Of a stretch of 64,000 nt of DNA, positions 52,660-61,080 are shown one piece after another. Where the stretch lies: positions 1,116,001-1,180,000 of the forward strand of contig NZ_JAFZ01000001.1 of assembly GCF_000526395.1 (NCBI RefSeq). The letters are read 5' to 3'. This stretch comes from Aminobacterium mobile DSM 12262. Its GTDB lineage: Bacteria; Synergistota; Synergistia; Synergistales; Aminobacteriaceae. Below the pieces are notes generated by a model. It worked only from the letters and a program-made list of their open reading frames with translations. It did no database searches and had not been told where the DNA came from. Both the position numbers and the translations under genes were made by a program. The stretch's first letter is position 1. Every line of letters begins with the position of its first letter.

Positions 52660-54408
52660 GTGGGGCTTGTCATAGTCAGCTTTAATTCGCTAATCCCCGA
52701 TATGAATCTTTTTGCCTTTATTGGCATTCTCGTCATTACATGTTTTCTTTTCCAGAGACTATGCAGGCGTTCTCTCGATAACAGTCAATACAATTATCTT
52801 CGAGATATTCTTCTCATCGGGGCATGGATGGTAAGCGGAATTTGGTCGGGCGATCCGGAAGTGACCCTTATTATTGGGGCTTCCGTTGTTGCTGCTGTGA
52901 TAGGAATGTATCAACACGTTTATCCCCAAAAAAAAATACGTTTCCTTTTCCTTGGTTTAGGTGTTTTATTTGCTGCTGTTGGCCCAAGAATCTCCTTTTT
53001 AGGACTACCTCATGGAGAATACTTCTATTTATCAGATTTTATCGCTGTATTTTTAACGGGCCTATGGCTTGCTGTTTTTCCCATTCTCATCCAAGAGCTC
53101 GATAATATTCCAGGGATGGCAGGACATTTGCTAGCTGTTTCTTTTTCTATATTGTTAATAGCAACGGCTCTTTCAGGACAATATCTACCCGATGCCTTGT
53201 TTACCAGTATGACGGGGCTTTTATTGCTTGGCGTTTTTTGGAGCCGGCACGGACATATGTATCGTCGTCTTGGCGAATCCCTTTCCGCTTTTTGGGGAGT
53301 TCTTGTGGCTGGTACGTCTCTGCTCGGCGTTAGCAAGGGAATTACATTCAGTACATTAATGGTTTTGCCGTTAGGATTATTTGCTATCCCTCTTATGGAA
53401 ACATCGTTGCATTTTGCCAGCTCTTTACTCTCTGCAAATCCCAAAGGGGCGATGGTTATTTATCGTAGCCTTATAGGGAGAGGGCTTGATCATCCTAGTG
53501 CTGTGAAGTTTATTACTTCGATTTGTGCTTTAACAGGTGCAATTATAGCCATGTTCCAACTCTCTGAAGGAAAAGCCTTAGTTTTCTTTGTGAGCGGCAT
53601 TATTATTTTTGCTGGTGTAACCCTCGTCCCTGTTTTTGCTCGCCTTATGAAAAACAGGTCTGTGAAAGGAGAGAAGCCTGACCTTTGGGGAGTGACTATA
53701 GATAATGTTTCTATGAACTATGCTATTACTAAAGTGTATTCTCTTCTCAGTCAAAAAGAGGGGGGAGTCCTTATTTCCACCGTTAATTCCCTTGCCGTTC
53801 AAACAGCATTAAAAGATGAGGAGTATAGGAAAATTGTGGCCCAATCGGCACTCACTTTAGCGGATGGAACAGGGCTTATATGGGCTTTACGTTTCTTAGG
53901 TAAACCTGTTCAAGAACGTATTACTGGCATAGATTTCCTCTGTCAGCTATGTCGTACCGCCAGTGTAGAGGGGTGGCCGGTCTATTTTCTGGGCAGCAAA
54001 CCTGGGGTAGCACAGAAAGCGGCAGAGAATTTAAAAGAACAATATCCCGGATTGGTTATAGCAGGTGTTCAGCACGGCTATTTTACTGAGAAGGAAGAAG
54101 AAAAGGTCATAAAGTCTATTTGTGAGTCTGGAACCCAGTTATTGTTTGTAGGGTTAGGTATTCCTCGACAGGAAAAATGGATATATAAGAATATGAAATC
54201 TCTTGGTAACGTTGTTGCTATCGGTATAGGAGGTTCCTTTGACGTAATTTCCGGATCTCTATCTCGCGCCCCTATGCTTATACAAAAAATGGGCTTAGAA
54301 TGGTTGTATCGTCTTATTCAAGAGCCATGGCGGTGGAAAAGAGATCTGGAGCTTTTTACTTTTGTCTGGCGCGTTTTGCTCACTAAAATTGGTATTATCA
54401 GGAGGTAA
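52660..54408 (+). CDS. Degenerate WecA/MraY-like membrane domain fused to a WecG/TagA/CpsF glycosyltransferase
   Basis: A 582-aa two-part protein. Residues about 10-330 form roughly ten membrane helices that line up with WecA-type polyprenyl-phosphate sugar-1-phosphate transferases (KKIRFLFLGLGVLF, GPRISFLGLPHG, LLIATALSGQ), but the catalytic sites are lost: the DD pair is absent, the NAxNLIDGLDG motif reads QELDNIPGMAG, and the HLHHRL region is not conserved. Residues about 338-560 are a GT26 WecG/TagA/CpsF domain with STVNSLAVQTAL, LADGTGLIWALRFLG, GSKPGVAQKAAE and GLGIPRQEKWI. It probably adds the second sugar to a lipid-linked glycan. The GTG 52660 start is uncertain; ATG 52702 is an alternative. 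Confidence 0.85.
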   Translation: MGLVIVSFNSLIPDMNLFAFIGILVITCFLFQRLCRRSLDNSQYNYLRDILLIGAWMVSGIWSGDPEVTLIIGASVVAAVIGMYQHVYPQKKIRFLFLGLGVLFAAVGPRISFLGLPHGEYFYLSDFIAVFLTGLWLAVFPILIQELDNIPGMAGHLLAVSFSILLIATALSGQYLPDALFTSMTGLLLLGVFWSRHGHMYRRLGESLSAFWGVLVAGTSLLGVSKGITFSTLMVLPLGLFAIPLMETSLHFASSLLSANPKGAMVIYRSLIGRGLDHPSAVKFITSICALTGAIIAMFQLSEGKALVFFVSGIIIFAGVTLVPVFARLMKNRSVKGEKPDLWGVTIDNVSMNYAITKVYSLLSQKEGGVLISTVNSLAVQTALKDEEYRKIVAQSALTLADGTGLIWALRFLGKPVQERITGIDFLCQLCRTASVEGWPVYFLGSKPGVAQKAAENLKEQYPGLVIAGVQHGYFTEKEEEKVIKSICESGTQLLFVGLGIPRQEKWIYKNMKSLGNVVAIGIGGSFDVISGSLSRAPMLIQKMGLEWLYRLIQEPWRWKRDLELFTFVWRVLLTKIGIIRR

Positions 54409-54415
54409 TATTTGA

Positions 54416-54883
54416 GTGAACACCTTTGCGCGTGAATTAATGCATAAGGACCTCGCAGCAGTAATGGAGGAAGACTCTATCCTAGATGTAGTTCGTATTT
54501 TATATAGCCATAATATATCAGGTATCCCAGTGGTGCGAGAAGACTGGGAACTTATAGGCTATATTTCAGAAACAGATATTTTAAAAGCAGCAGTTCCCAC
54601 CTATTTGGAAGTTTTAGCCCAAAGTTCCTTTCTTGACAACGGAGAAATTCGCCTTGTAGACCGTTTTAAAAACCTCGGCAAAAAAACAGTTAAAGATTTT
54701 ATGACAAAATCTCCTGTCTTCGTAGATTCGTCGGCAAGCCTCATGACTGTTGCTGACTTAATGCTGCGGAAAAAAATAAAAAGGCTCCCTGTCGTTGAAA
54801 ACAACAAGCTTATTGGAATTATTAACAGAGATGCTTTCTGTGAGTTTGTTATGGAGGAGCATGAAAGTGACGAAAGCGAATAA
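54416..54883 (+). CDS. Protein with two CBS domains
   Basis: A 155-aa protein composed of a CBS pair: ARELMHKDLAAVMEEDSILDVVRIL...ISGIPVVRED and VKDFMTKSPVFVDSSASLMTVADLML...RLPVVENNKLIGIINR. CBS pairs bind adenosine nucleotides. GTG 54416 has AGGAGG 10 bases upstream. It overlaps the first ATPase gene by about 17 bases, so it is cotranslated with the V-ATPase operon and could be an energy sensor, which is inference. Confidence 0.9.
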   Translation: MNTFARELMHKDLAAVMEEDSILDVVRILYSHNISGIPVVREDWELIGYISETDILKAAVPTYLEVLAQSSFLDNGEIRLVDRFKNLGKKTVKDFMTKSPVFVDSSASLMTVADLMLRKKIKRLPVVENNKLIGIINRDAFCEFVMEEHESDESE

Positions 54884-55208
54884 TCCCCTCGAAAACAACA
54901 CGCCTCTTGATTTCGTAGAAAAAACCATAGAAACCTACCGTCAAAAATTAGAAGAAGAGCTTGAAAATGAAAAAAAAAGGTTGTTAAAAGAAAAAGGAGA
55001 GGCTTTCAACCGTTTAAATTTGATGGAGAAAAATTCCATTGAAAAGGTTGAACAGGAATGGTATGAAAAAGAGCTTGCTATAAAGATGAGGGTCTCTGAG
55101 CGCGAAAAACAGTTGCATAGCCAATTAAATGAAGTTATGAAGACGTTAAAGACATCTGGTCGCGTTGCCCGAATAGTGGAAGAAATAGTGGAAGAAATAG
55201 TGCCATAA
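54867..55208 (+). CDS. V/A-type ATPase peripheral stalk subunit (H/G-like coiled coil)
   Basis: A 113-aa, mostly helical and highly charged protein (long Glu/Lys heptad pattern from about 20 to 100), with IVEEIVEEIVP at the end. Position at the head of the ATPase operon matches the ahaH/ntpF-type stalk subunit that pairs with subunit E. Start GTG 54867 has GGAGGAG 7 bases upstream; ATG 54861 would be too close to it. Confidence 0.75.
   Translation: MTKANNPLENNTPLDFVEKTIETYRQKLEEELENEKKRLLKEKGEAFNRLNLMEKNSIEKVEQEWYEKELAIKMRVSEREKQLHSQLNEVMKTLKTSGRVARIVEEIVEEIVP
55173..55202 (+). repeat. 12-bp tandem repeat at the end of the stalk subunit gene
   Basis: ATAGTGGAAGAA is repeated exactly at 55173-55184 and 55185-55196, with a third partial copy, giving the protein repeat I-V-E-E. 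Because the unit is a multiple of three, changes in copy number keep the frame. Confidence 0.75.
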
Positions 55209-55252
55209 GCAAAGGCTGGAGGAGGGTAGGGGGAAAGGAGATGCTTATTTAA

Positions 55253-57160
55253 TTGATTCGAGATATGTTAAGACTCGCCATATGGGGGGTAACAAGGCGT
55301 AAATCTGATATTATTGCAACCCTCCATGATTTAGGCATATTGCATTTAGATCCCCCAAAATCTCTAGACATAACATCCCCACAACTCGATAGGCTAAAGC
55401 TTCTTCGCGGGAAGTTGCTTGGCGTTCTAGAGGCATTGGAATGGACAGGTTGGGCAACTCTTAAAGAAAGCGATATTTCTCATGCTCGCTACAGTTTAAA
55501 TTTGCCCTTCGATGATATAGTGAGTGAAATTAGTCATAGCCTTGATCAATTTTCCAATAGGTTAGGGTGTTCGTTGAACGAACGTAAAGATTTACAAGAT
55601 CTTTACGTAAAGTTAAAAAATGCTCATGAAATATTGCTTCATTTCCACTCTTTCTTAAGGAAAGATATTTCTGAAGGTTATTATGTCTCCTTATGGTGGA
55701 TGAACAAAACAGACATGGCAGAAGCACTTACGCTGATTCGAAATGAAATATCTCGTATAGCTCCAATAAAAACGGGAGAATATATGCGTTATCATCCTTA
55801 TATTCAACCTGACGGAGAAATGCTAGTCGCTGTTGCTGTGAACGAACAATTTTCTGAGATGGCATCTCGAATTATGGAATCTTGTAATGGTGCTCTTTGG
55901 AAGGCTCCGAGCGAATATGAAAGGGGAAATATCCTTGAGACTAGTGATGCCATTGAGGAAGGCCTTGATTTACTGCCCCAAAAGCGGAAAGAGCTTGAAA
56001 GTGATTTAAAAAATACAGCTCAAATATGGGGGCCCAAACTTGCAGCTATCTATATATTGGCTGATGAAAAGTTAGAGGAAATTTTCTTAGGGAAAATGGC
56101 CCATTCTTTAGGAGATGCTTTTTTGATAGAAGGATGGGTCCCTGCAGATGAACTTGAAAAAGTATTATCTTCCCTTAAGAAAAATTATGGTTCTGATATT
56201 TTCATTCAATGGCGTTATCCCTCTGCTGCAGAATGGAATGACGTCCCGATTTCTCTTTCCAATTCCACTCTATCTCGTCCGTTCGAGCTTTTTTTAAAGC
56301 TACTACAACCACCTCGTTATAAAACAACTGATCCTACATCTGCTATAGCTTTATTCTTTCCCCTATTTGGAGGGTGCATGATAGGAGATGTCGGATACGG
56401 GCTCCTTGTTTTTCTACTTGGTTTTTCCCTTCGCAAAAGATCTCAAAATAGAATATGTAATGATTTAGGCGTCATTGTAATATTCATGGCTATATGGAGC
56501 ATTGCCTGGGGAGTTGCTTACGGAGAGCTTTTTGGTGATGTTGGACATCGTCTTTTTGGAATGGAACCTCTTTGGGTAGAGCGTTCCCATGCAGTTATGC
56601 CAGTTATGATTCTAACTATCGTAATGGGAGCAGCTCACATAATCTTAGGGCTTTTTATAGGTCTTTATGAAGGAATAAAAACGAAAAGACGCCATGTGTG
56701 GATGGAGAAAACAGGTAATTTATGTGTTTTGTTCGCACTCATAGGGGCTCTCGTAACTCTTAAAGGATGGTTGCCTCAAGAGGTATTCACCATTGCCCTG
56801 TCGAGCCTCATAATAGGGTTAATCCTTCTCATAGCTGGAGGAGGTATTGGTGGGCTAGTAGAGTCAATGGGGGCTATAGGGAACATCTTAAGCTACGTTC
56901 GAATTGCGGCTATAGGTCTTTCTTCAGCTATCTTAGCTCTTGTGGCTTCAAAGTTTATTGATGTTTTTGGGCTGTCTCTTTTAGGGATATTTCTTGCTCT
57001 AAGTGTTCATTTACTTAATTTTGTACTAGCCATTGGAGGAGCTAGTATCCACTCAGCGCGTCTCCACTATGTAGAATTTATGGGTAAATTCTATTCTGGT
57101 GGTGGTAAAGACTATAAACCATTTTCTCGGGGGAGGGAATTTAGATGGAGAAGGGGATAA
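55253..57160 (+). CDS. ntpI: V/A-type ATP synthase subunit I (membrane a-subunit)
   Basis: A 635-aa stator subunit. The N-terminal half (to about 330) is soluble; the C-terminal half has seven or eight membrane helices with LFFPLFGGCMIGDVGYGLLVF, LSYVRIAAIGLSSAILALV (the conserved Arg faces the rotor) and HLLNFVLAIGGASIHSARLHYVEF. It forms the ion half-channels. The TTG 55253 start has AAAGGAG upstream; ATG 55265 is possible. The end overlaps subunit K by 16 bases. Confidence 0.93.
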   Translation: MIRDMLRLAIWGVTRRKSDIIATLHDLGILHLDPPKSLDITSPQLDRLKLLRGKLLGVLEALEWTGWATLKESDISHARYSLNLPFDDIVSEISHSLDQFSNRLGCSLNERKDLQDLYVKLKNAHEILLHFHSFLRKDISEGYYVSLWWMNKTDMAEALTLIRNEISRIAPIKTGEYMRYHPYIQPDGEMLVAVAVNEQFSEMASRIMESCNGALWKAPSEYERGNILETSDAIEEGLDLLPQKRKELESDLKNTAQIWGPKLAAIYILADEKLEEIFLGKMAHSLGDAFLIEGWVPADELEKVLSSLKKNYGSDIFIQWRYPSAAEWNDVPISLSNSTLSRPFELFLKLLQPPRYKTTDPTSAIALFFPLFGGCMIGDVGYGLLVFLLGFSLRKRSQNRICNDLGVIVIFMAIWSIAWGVAYGELFGDVGHRLFGMEPLWVERSHAVMPVMILTIVMGAAHIILGLFIGLYEGIKTKRRHVWMEKTGNLCVLFALIGALVTLKGWLPQEVFTIALSSLIIGLILLIAGGGIGGLVESMGAIGNILSYVRIAAIGLSSAILALVASKFIDVFGLSLLGIFLALSVHLLNFVLAIGGASIHSARLHYVEFMGKFYSGGGKDYKPFSRGREFRWRRG

Positions 57161-57363
57161 TTGCATTGGCGGCGGCTTTAGCGGTAGGTATCCCAGCTTT
57201 TGCTACAGCGTTGGCTCAAGCAAAAATTGGAAGCGCTGGGGCTGGAACTGTTGCAGAAAAGCCAGAAACAGCCGGAGTCATGATTATTCTTGAAGCAATT
57301 CCTGAAACTATGGTCATCCTTGGTTTTGTTGTTGCCATTATGCTAATTCTTCAATTTGCCTAG
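57145..57363 (+). CDS. ntpK: V/A-type ATP synthase subunit K (rotor c-ring proteolipid, two helices)
   Basis: A 72-aa proteolipid with two membrane helices, like archaeal A-type c-subunits and half the length of the duplicated 4-helix V-type form. The ion-carrying Glu54 is in EAIPETMVILGF, with Thr55 after it and Gln25 in helix 1, positions that serve as Na+ ligands in some rotor rings. GGGAGGGAA lies before the ATG within the end of ntpI. Confidence 0.92.
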   Translation: MEKGIIALAAALAVGIPAFATALAQAKIGSAGAGTVAEKPETAGVMIILEAIPETMVILGFVVAIMLILQFA

Positions 57364-57373
57364 GTGATTGAAC

Positions 57374-58012
57374 GTGTCTGAACGCACAAACTCTCAGGAT
57401 CTTTTACAGTTCATAGAATCTCTGAGGAGGGAGCATGAGCTTAATTTAAACGACCTTAGGAAAAAAACAGAATGGGAGGTAGCGGAAGCAATTGCAACCC
57501 AAAGGATGGCTGTTGAGAAACGTATAGTTACTATGCGGGCTGATCAAGAAAACAGGGCTGATGCTTTGTTCCGTCACAATGTAACGTTGGCACATAGCCA
57601 ATTTCGTAAAAGATTTTTAGACGAATATGATTATTTTGTAAAAGAAATAGAGATAGAAGCTCAGTCTCACCTCAAGAGATTGCGTCAAACTTCATCTCGT
57701 TACGAAGATATTATGGCACGTTTGGTATTAGAAGCTATGAATTTATGTACGGGGCCTTGTCGTGTAAAGGTCCTCCCAGGAGATAGTTCTTTTGTTCCAG
57801 ATAGAGAAGAGATATTAAGCGTAAAAGAGAATCTATCTGAAGAGCTGTGGGGAGGATGTATTGTAACTTCGGAAGATAATATCTTTATTATAGATAATAC
57901 CTTTAAAACGAGGTGGCAAAGACTTGAGCCAGCCATTATTAGAAAGATTTCTAGGGAAGCTCGAACAATTCTTCAAGATACGGAGTTCATGCGAGAATTA
58001 CGGATATCTTAA
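57374..58012 (+). CDS. ntpE: V/A-type ATP synthase subunit E
   Basis: A 212-aa peripheral-stalk subunit with a long N-terminal helix (about 10-95, Arg/Glu rich) and a C-terminal globular part. Sequence similarity is weak, but operon position and the helix-then-globule pattern fit subunit E. GTG 57374 with AGGTGA 6 bases upstream is preferred over TTG 57368. The 3' end overlaps the next frame by about 89 bases. Confidence 0.8.
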   Translation: MSERTNSQDLLQFIESLRREHELNLNDLRKKTEWEVAEAIATQRMAVEKRIVTMRADQENRADALFRHNVTLAHSQFRKRFLDEYDYFVKEIEIEAQSHLKRLRQTSSRYEDIMARLVLEAMNLCTGPCRVKVLPGDSSFVPDREEILSVKENLSEELWGGCIVTSEDNIFIIDNTFKTRWQRLEPAIIRKISREARTILQDTEFMRELRIS

Positions 58013-59021
58013 TGCTCGTATTCGGGCTCGTATTTCTAATTTCCTTACAGATGGAGATTATCAGAGAATAGCAGAGGGGAATTTAGAAACCTTTGAACAA
58101 TACCTCCTCGAAAGCCCTTATTCCGAGAGCTTTCGTTTCCAGTTAGTAATGTCCCATAAAGGGATTCTTCGTCGTATAGAAGCTGCTATAGCCCATCATG
58201 TTAGTCGACAAATGCGTTTCCTTAGAGAAAAGGCGGAAGGTGAGGCTCAGAAACTATTAGAAATAGCATTGGCTCGCTCAGACCTGCTAAATGGAAGATT
58301 GATCCTGAGAGCTTCCTTTAGTGGGAACCGTGGGGGGGGAGAACCCCAGTGGCATAATTATGGGGCTTTGCCGGAAGAGTTTTATGGGGAACTATGGGGG
58401 AACCAGATAACATCCTCAGATATTATTGGGAAGTGTCGAGCTAATGGTCACCCTTTCGCCCTTATTTTAGCCCGAGCTATTTCCGAGATGGATCATTCCA
58501 GAGACATTGTTAAGGCCGAACGATTCCTATTGCAACATATGCTGGATTTTGGCTGGCAAACTATTGCCTCGTTTCATTCAAAAAACAGCCGGATGCTATC
58601 AGAATACTTAGGGCGATCTATAGATATGTGGAATTTAGGAATCTGGCTTCGATGGCAAAACGAGTATATTCAAAAGAATGAAGCCGTAGGTATGTACATA
58701 CCGAATGGTAAATGGCTTTCTCGAGAGCGCTTATCAAAAAACAGCTCCCTTAAAGAACTTGTATATTTGACCCCTTGGCAGAAGACGTTAGAAATGGAAG
58801 GGAAACAATCTCCTCATGATTATCAGAGAAGTTTATTTGTAGAATTTATGAAGTGGCAAGCGAACTTATTTAGAGGGGATCCTCTTGGGATTGAAGTGAG
58901 CTTAGGTTTTATGGGTAAATATTTTATCGAGTGGCATAATTTAAATCTCTTGGCAGTAGGGCTTTCCATAGATTTGCAGAAAGAAAATCTTTTATCCAAG
59001 CTTATTCCTGTAAGCTTTTAG
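57924..59021 (+). CDS. ntpC: V/A-type ATP synthase subunit C (AC39/d-like)
   Basis: A 365-aa protein. The family N-terminus NYGYLNARIRARISNFL appears near residue 25, and later EFMKWQANLFRGDPLGIEVSLGFMGKYFIEWHNLNLL is the typical AC39 end. It links the rotor to the c-ring. There is no ATG or GTG before the conserved region; TTG 57924 with AGGTGG 8 bases upstream is the best start, which makes an 89-base overlap with ntpE. Confidence 0.85.
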   Translation: MSQPLLERFLGKLEQFFKIRSSCENYGYLNARIRARISNFLTDGDYQRIAEGNLETFEQYLLESPYSESFRFQLVMSHKGILRRIEAAIAHHVSRQMRFLREKAEGEAQKLLEIALARSDLLNGRLILRASFSGNRGGGEPQWHNYGALPEEFYGELWGNQITSSDIIGKCRANGHPFALILARAISEMDHSRDIVKAERFLLQHMLDFGWQTIASFHSKNSRMLSEYLGRSIDMWNLGIWLRWQNEYIQKNEAVGMYIPNGKWLSRERLSKNSSLKELVYLTPWQKTLEMEGKQSPHDYQRSLFVEFMKWQANLFRGDPLGIEVSLGFMGKYFIEWHNLNLLAVGLSIDLQKENLLSKLIPVSF

Positions 59022-59038
59022 CTGGAGGGCAATAGATT

Positions 59039-59305
59039 ATGGCATCTCAAGAAAAACGAGCTGTAGTTTTAGGAAAACAATTGTTTGTAGATCTATGGAG
59101 TCTGGAAGGCTTTGAAGGGATTGTGTGTGAGAATCCTTCGGATATTGCTGGTACATATCGTGAGTTACTGGAAGAATCAATTGCTTTTATTATCGTGGAA
59201 GAACAATGGTTTAATGAACTTCCCGATACCTATCGTAAACGGTTTGAGAAGATGCAAAGACCAGTGTGGATCCCTTTCCCTTCATTACTTCTGGGAAGGG
59301 ACTGA
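59039..59305 (+). CDS. ntpF: V/A-type ATP synthase subunit F
   Basis: An 88-aa small central-stalk subunit. The alpha/beta pattern AVVLGKQLFVDLWSLEGFE...IAFIIVEEQWFNELP...PVWIPFPS resembles subunit F, which binds subunit D. ATG 59039 follows GGAGGG. Operon position between C and A supports the call. The NtpF/NtpG naming varies between systems, so only the role is firm. Confidence 0.82.
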   Translation: MASQEKRAVVLGKQLFVDLWSLEGFEGIVCENPSDIAGTYRELLEESIAFIIVEEQWFNELPDTYRKRFEKMQRPVWIPFPSLLLGRD

Positions 59306-59322
59306 GAGAGGAGGCCATAGCA

Positions 59323-61080
59323 GTGTCTTCAGGGAAAATAACGGGAATATCCGGGCCAGTTGTGCGTGGCTTTACTCTTTCTCCTGTAAAAATGTTTGAG
59401 GTTGCTTACGTTGGAGATAACAAGCTTCTAGGAGAAGTGATTCGAATAGAAGGGAACTCTGTAGATATACAGGTATACGAAGATACATCAGGAGTTACTA
59501 ACGGAGAGCCTATAGAATTTTCGGGGGAGCTTTTAGCAGTAGATTTAGGCCCTGGAATTTTGGGTAGCGTCCTTGATGGAATTGGTCGCCCTCTAAGAGT
59601 TTTAGGTGAGGAGGGTATTTATCTCAAACGGGGTATACATCTTAACTCTATAGATAGAAACAAAATATGGCATTTTACACCTCTCCTGCAACCAGAAACT
59701 TCCATAAGCTCTGGAACAATTCTAGGCTATGTAATAGAAGGTTCTTATTTGAGGCACTATATTATGGTTCCTCCAGAGATTTCAACAGCTGTTGCAGTAT
59801 GGGTGGCTCCAGAAGGAGACTATTCCGTAGGAACCCCCCTGTGTTGCCTAGAAAGTGGAGAAGAGCTTTGTATGAAACAACGATGGGAAGTAAGACGTTC
59901 CCGTCCAGTAGGAAATCGTCTTCCTTTCGATGCTCCGCTCCTCACGGGGCAACGTATCCTCGATACCCTGTTCCCTATCGCTCTTGGTGGAGCGGCAGTT
60001 TTGCCGGGAGGGTTTGGTACTGGGAAGACGGTAACTCAACAGTCTTTAGCAAAATGGTGTAATGCCGATATTATTATTTATATCGGTTGCGGTGAGCGAG
60101 GAAACGAAATGACTGAAGTTCTTGAAGAATTTCCAGAACTTAATGATCCATTCCATGCTGCTCCTCTTATGGAGCGGATGGTTTTGATTGCTAACACTTC
60201 TAACATGCCTGTTGCGGCCCGAGAGGCTAGCATATATTTAGGAATGACTTTAGCCGAGTATTTTAGAGATATGGGATACAACGTCGCTATTATGGCAGAT
60301 TCCACTTCAAGATGGGCGGAAGCTCTTAGAGAAATTGGAGGGCGTCTGGAAGAAATGCCAGGCGAGGAAGGATATCCAGCCTATCTAGGAACCCGATTGG
60401 CTCAATACTATGAAAGAGCAGGAAGAACAGTCGTGTTAGGTGTGCCTGAACGAGAAGGATCTGTAACAGTTATTAATGCTGTTTCTCCCCCGGGAGGGGA
60501 TTTTTCCGAACCTGTTACACAAGCCAGCCTGCGTCTTTCTGGCGCATTTTGGGGGTTAGATAAGCGTCTGGCTCAGCAGCGGCATTTCCCAGCTATAAAC
60601 TGGCGTCAAAGCTACACTTTATATGAAGAAAGTTTAGCTCCTATCTTCGAGAAAAAATTCGGCCCTCAATGGAAAGAACTTAAAAATTATCTAAAAGAGA
60701 TGCTAGACCGAGAGAAAGTACTTATGGACCTCGTTCAACTTGTGGGAAGAGACGGTCTTTCTGAAAAAGATAAATGGCTTTTAACTCATGCTGATACTAT
60801 AAAAGTTATTTACTTGCAACAAAATGCTTTTAGTGAAGCAGACGCAAGCTGTTCCATGAAAAAACAGTTTGCATTGCTTCATATATTACGACGTCTTGAT
60901 ACGCTTGTTCAACAACAAATAGAGGAAGGGCTCTTGTACGATCAAATAGCTAACTATCCCTTGCGCGTAGAGCTCTTACGTCTGCGAGAGGCTGCAGAAG
61001 AGGAATTAGAGGAACGAGGGACAACATGGCTTCTCCGTTTTTCAGAGAAGCTCAACGATCTGGTGGTGGTTCCCGAATGA
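59323..61080 (+). CDS. ntpA: V/A-type ATP synthase catalytic subunit A
   Basis: A 585-aa catalytic subunit with a complete P-loop ([18 protein letters not shown]), [21 protein letters not shown], and [24 protein letters not shown]. It starts at GTG 59323, 8 bases after GGAGG; this removes an upstream extension without similarity. The end overlaps subunit B by 4 bases (ATGA). Confidence 0.96.
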   Translation: MSSGKITGISGPVVRGFTLSPVKMFEVAYVGDNKLLGEVIRIEGNSVDIQVYEDTSGVTNGEPIEFSGELLAVDLGPGILGSVLDGIGRPLRVLGEEGIYLKRGIHLNSIDRNKIWHFTPLLQPETSISSGTILGYVIEGSYLRHYIMVPPEISTAVAVWVAPEGDYSVGTPLCCLESGEELCMKQRWEVRRSRPVGNRLPFDAPLLTGQRILDTLFPIALGGAAVLPGGFGTGKTVTQQSLAKWCNADIIIYIGCGERGNEMTEVLEEFPELNDPFHAAPLMERMVLIANTSNMPVAAREASIYLGMTLAEYFRDMGYNVAIMADSTSRWAEALREIGGRLEEMPGEEGYPAYLGTRLAQYYERAGRTVVLGVPEREGSVTVINAVSPPGGDFSEPVTQASLRLSGAFWGLDKRLAQQRHFPAINWRQSYTLYEESLAPIFEKKFGPQWKELKNYLKEMLDREKVLMDLVQLVGRDGLSEKDKWLLTHADTIKVIYLQQNAFSEADASCSMKKQFALLHILRRLDTLVQQQIEEGLLYDQIANYPLRVELLRLREAAEEELEERGTTWLLRFSEKLNDLVVVPE

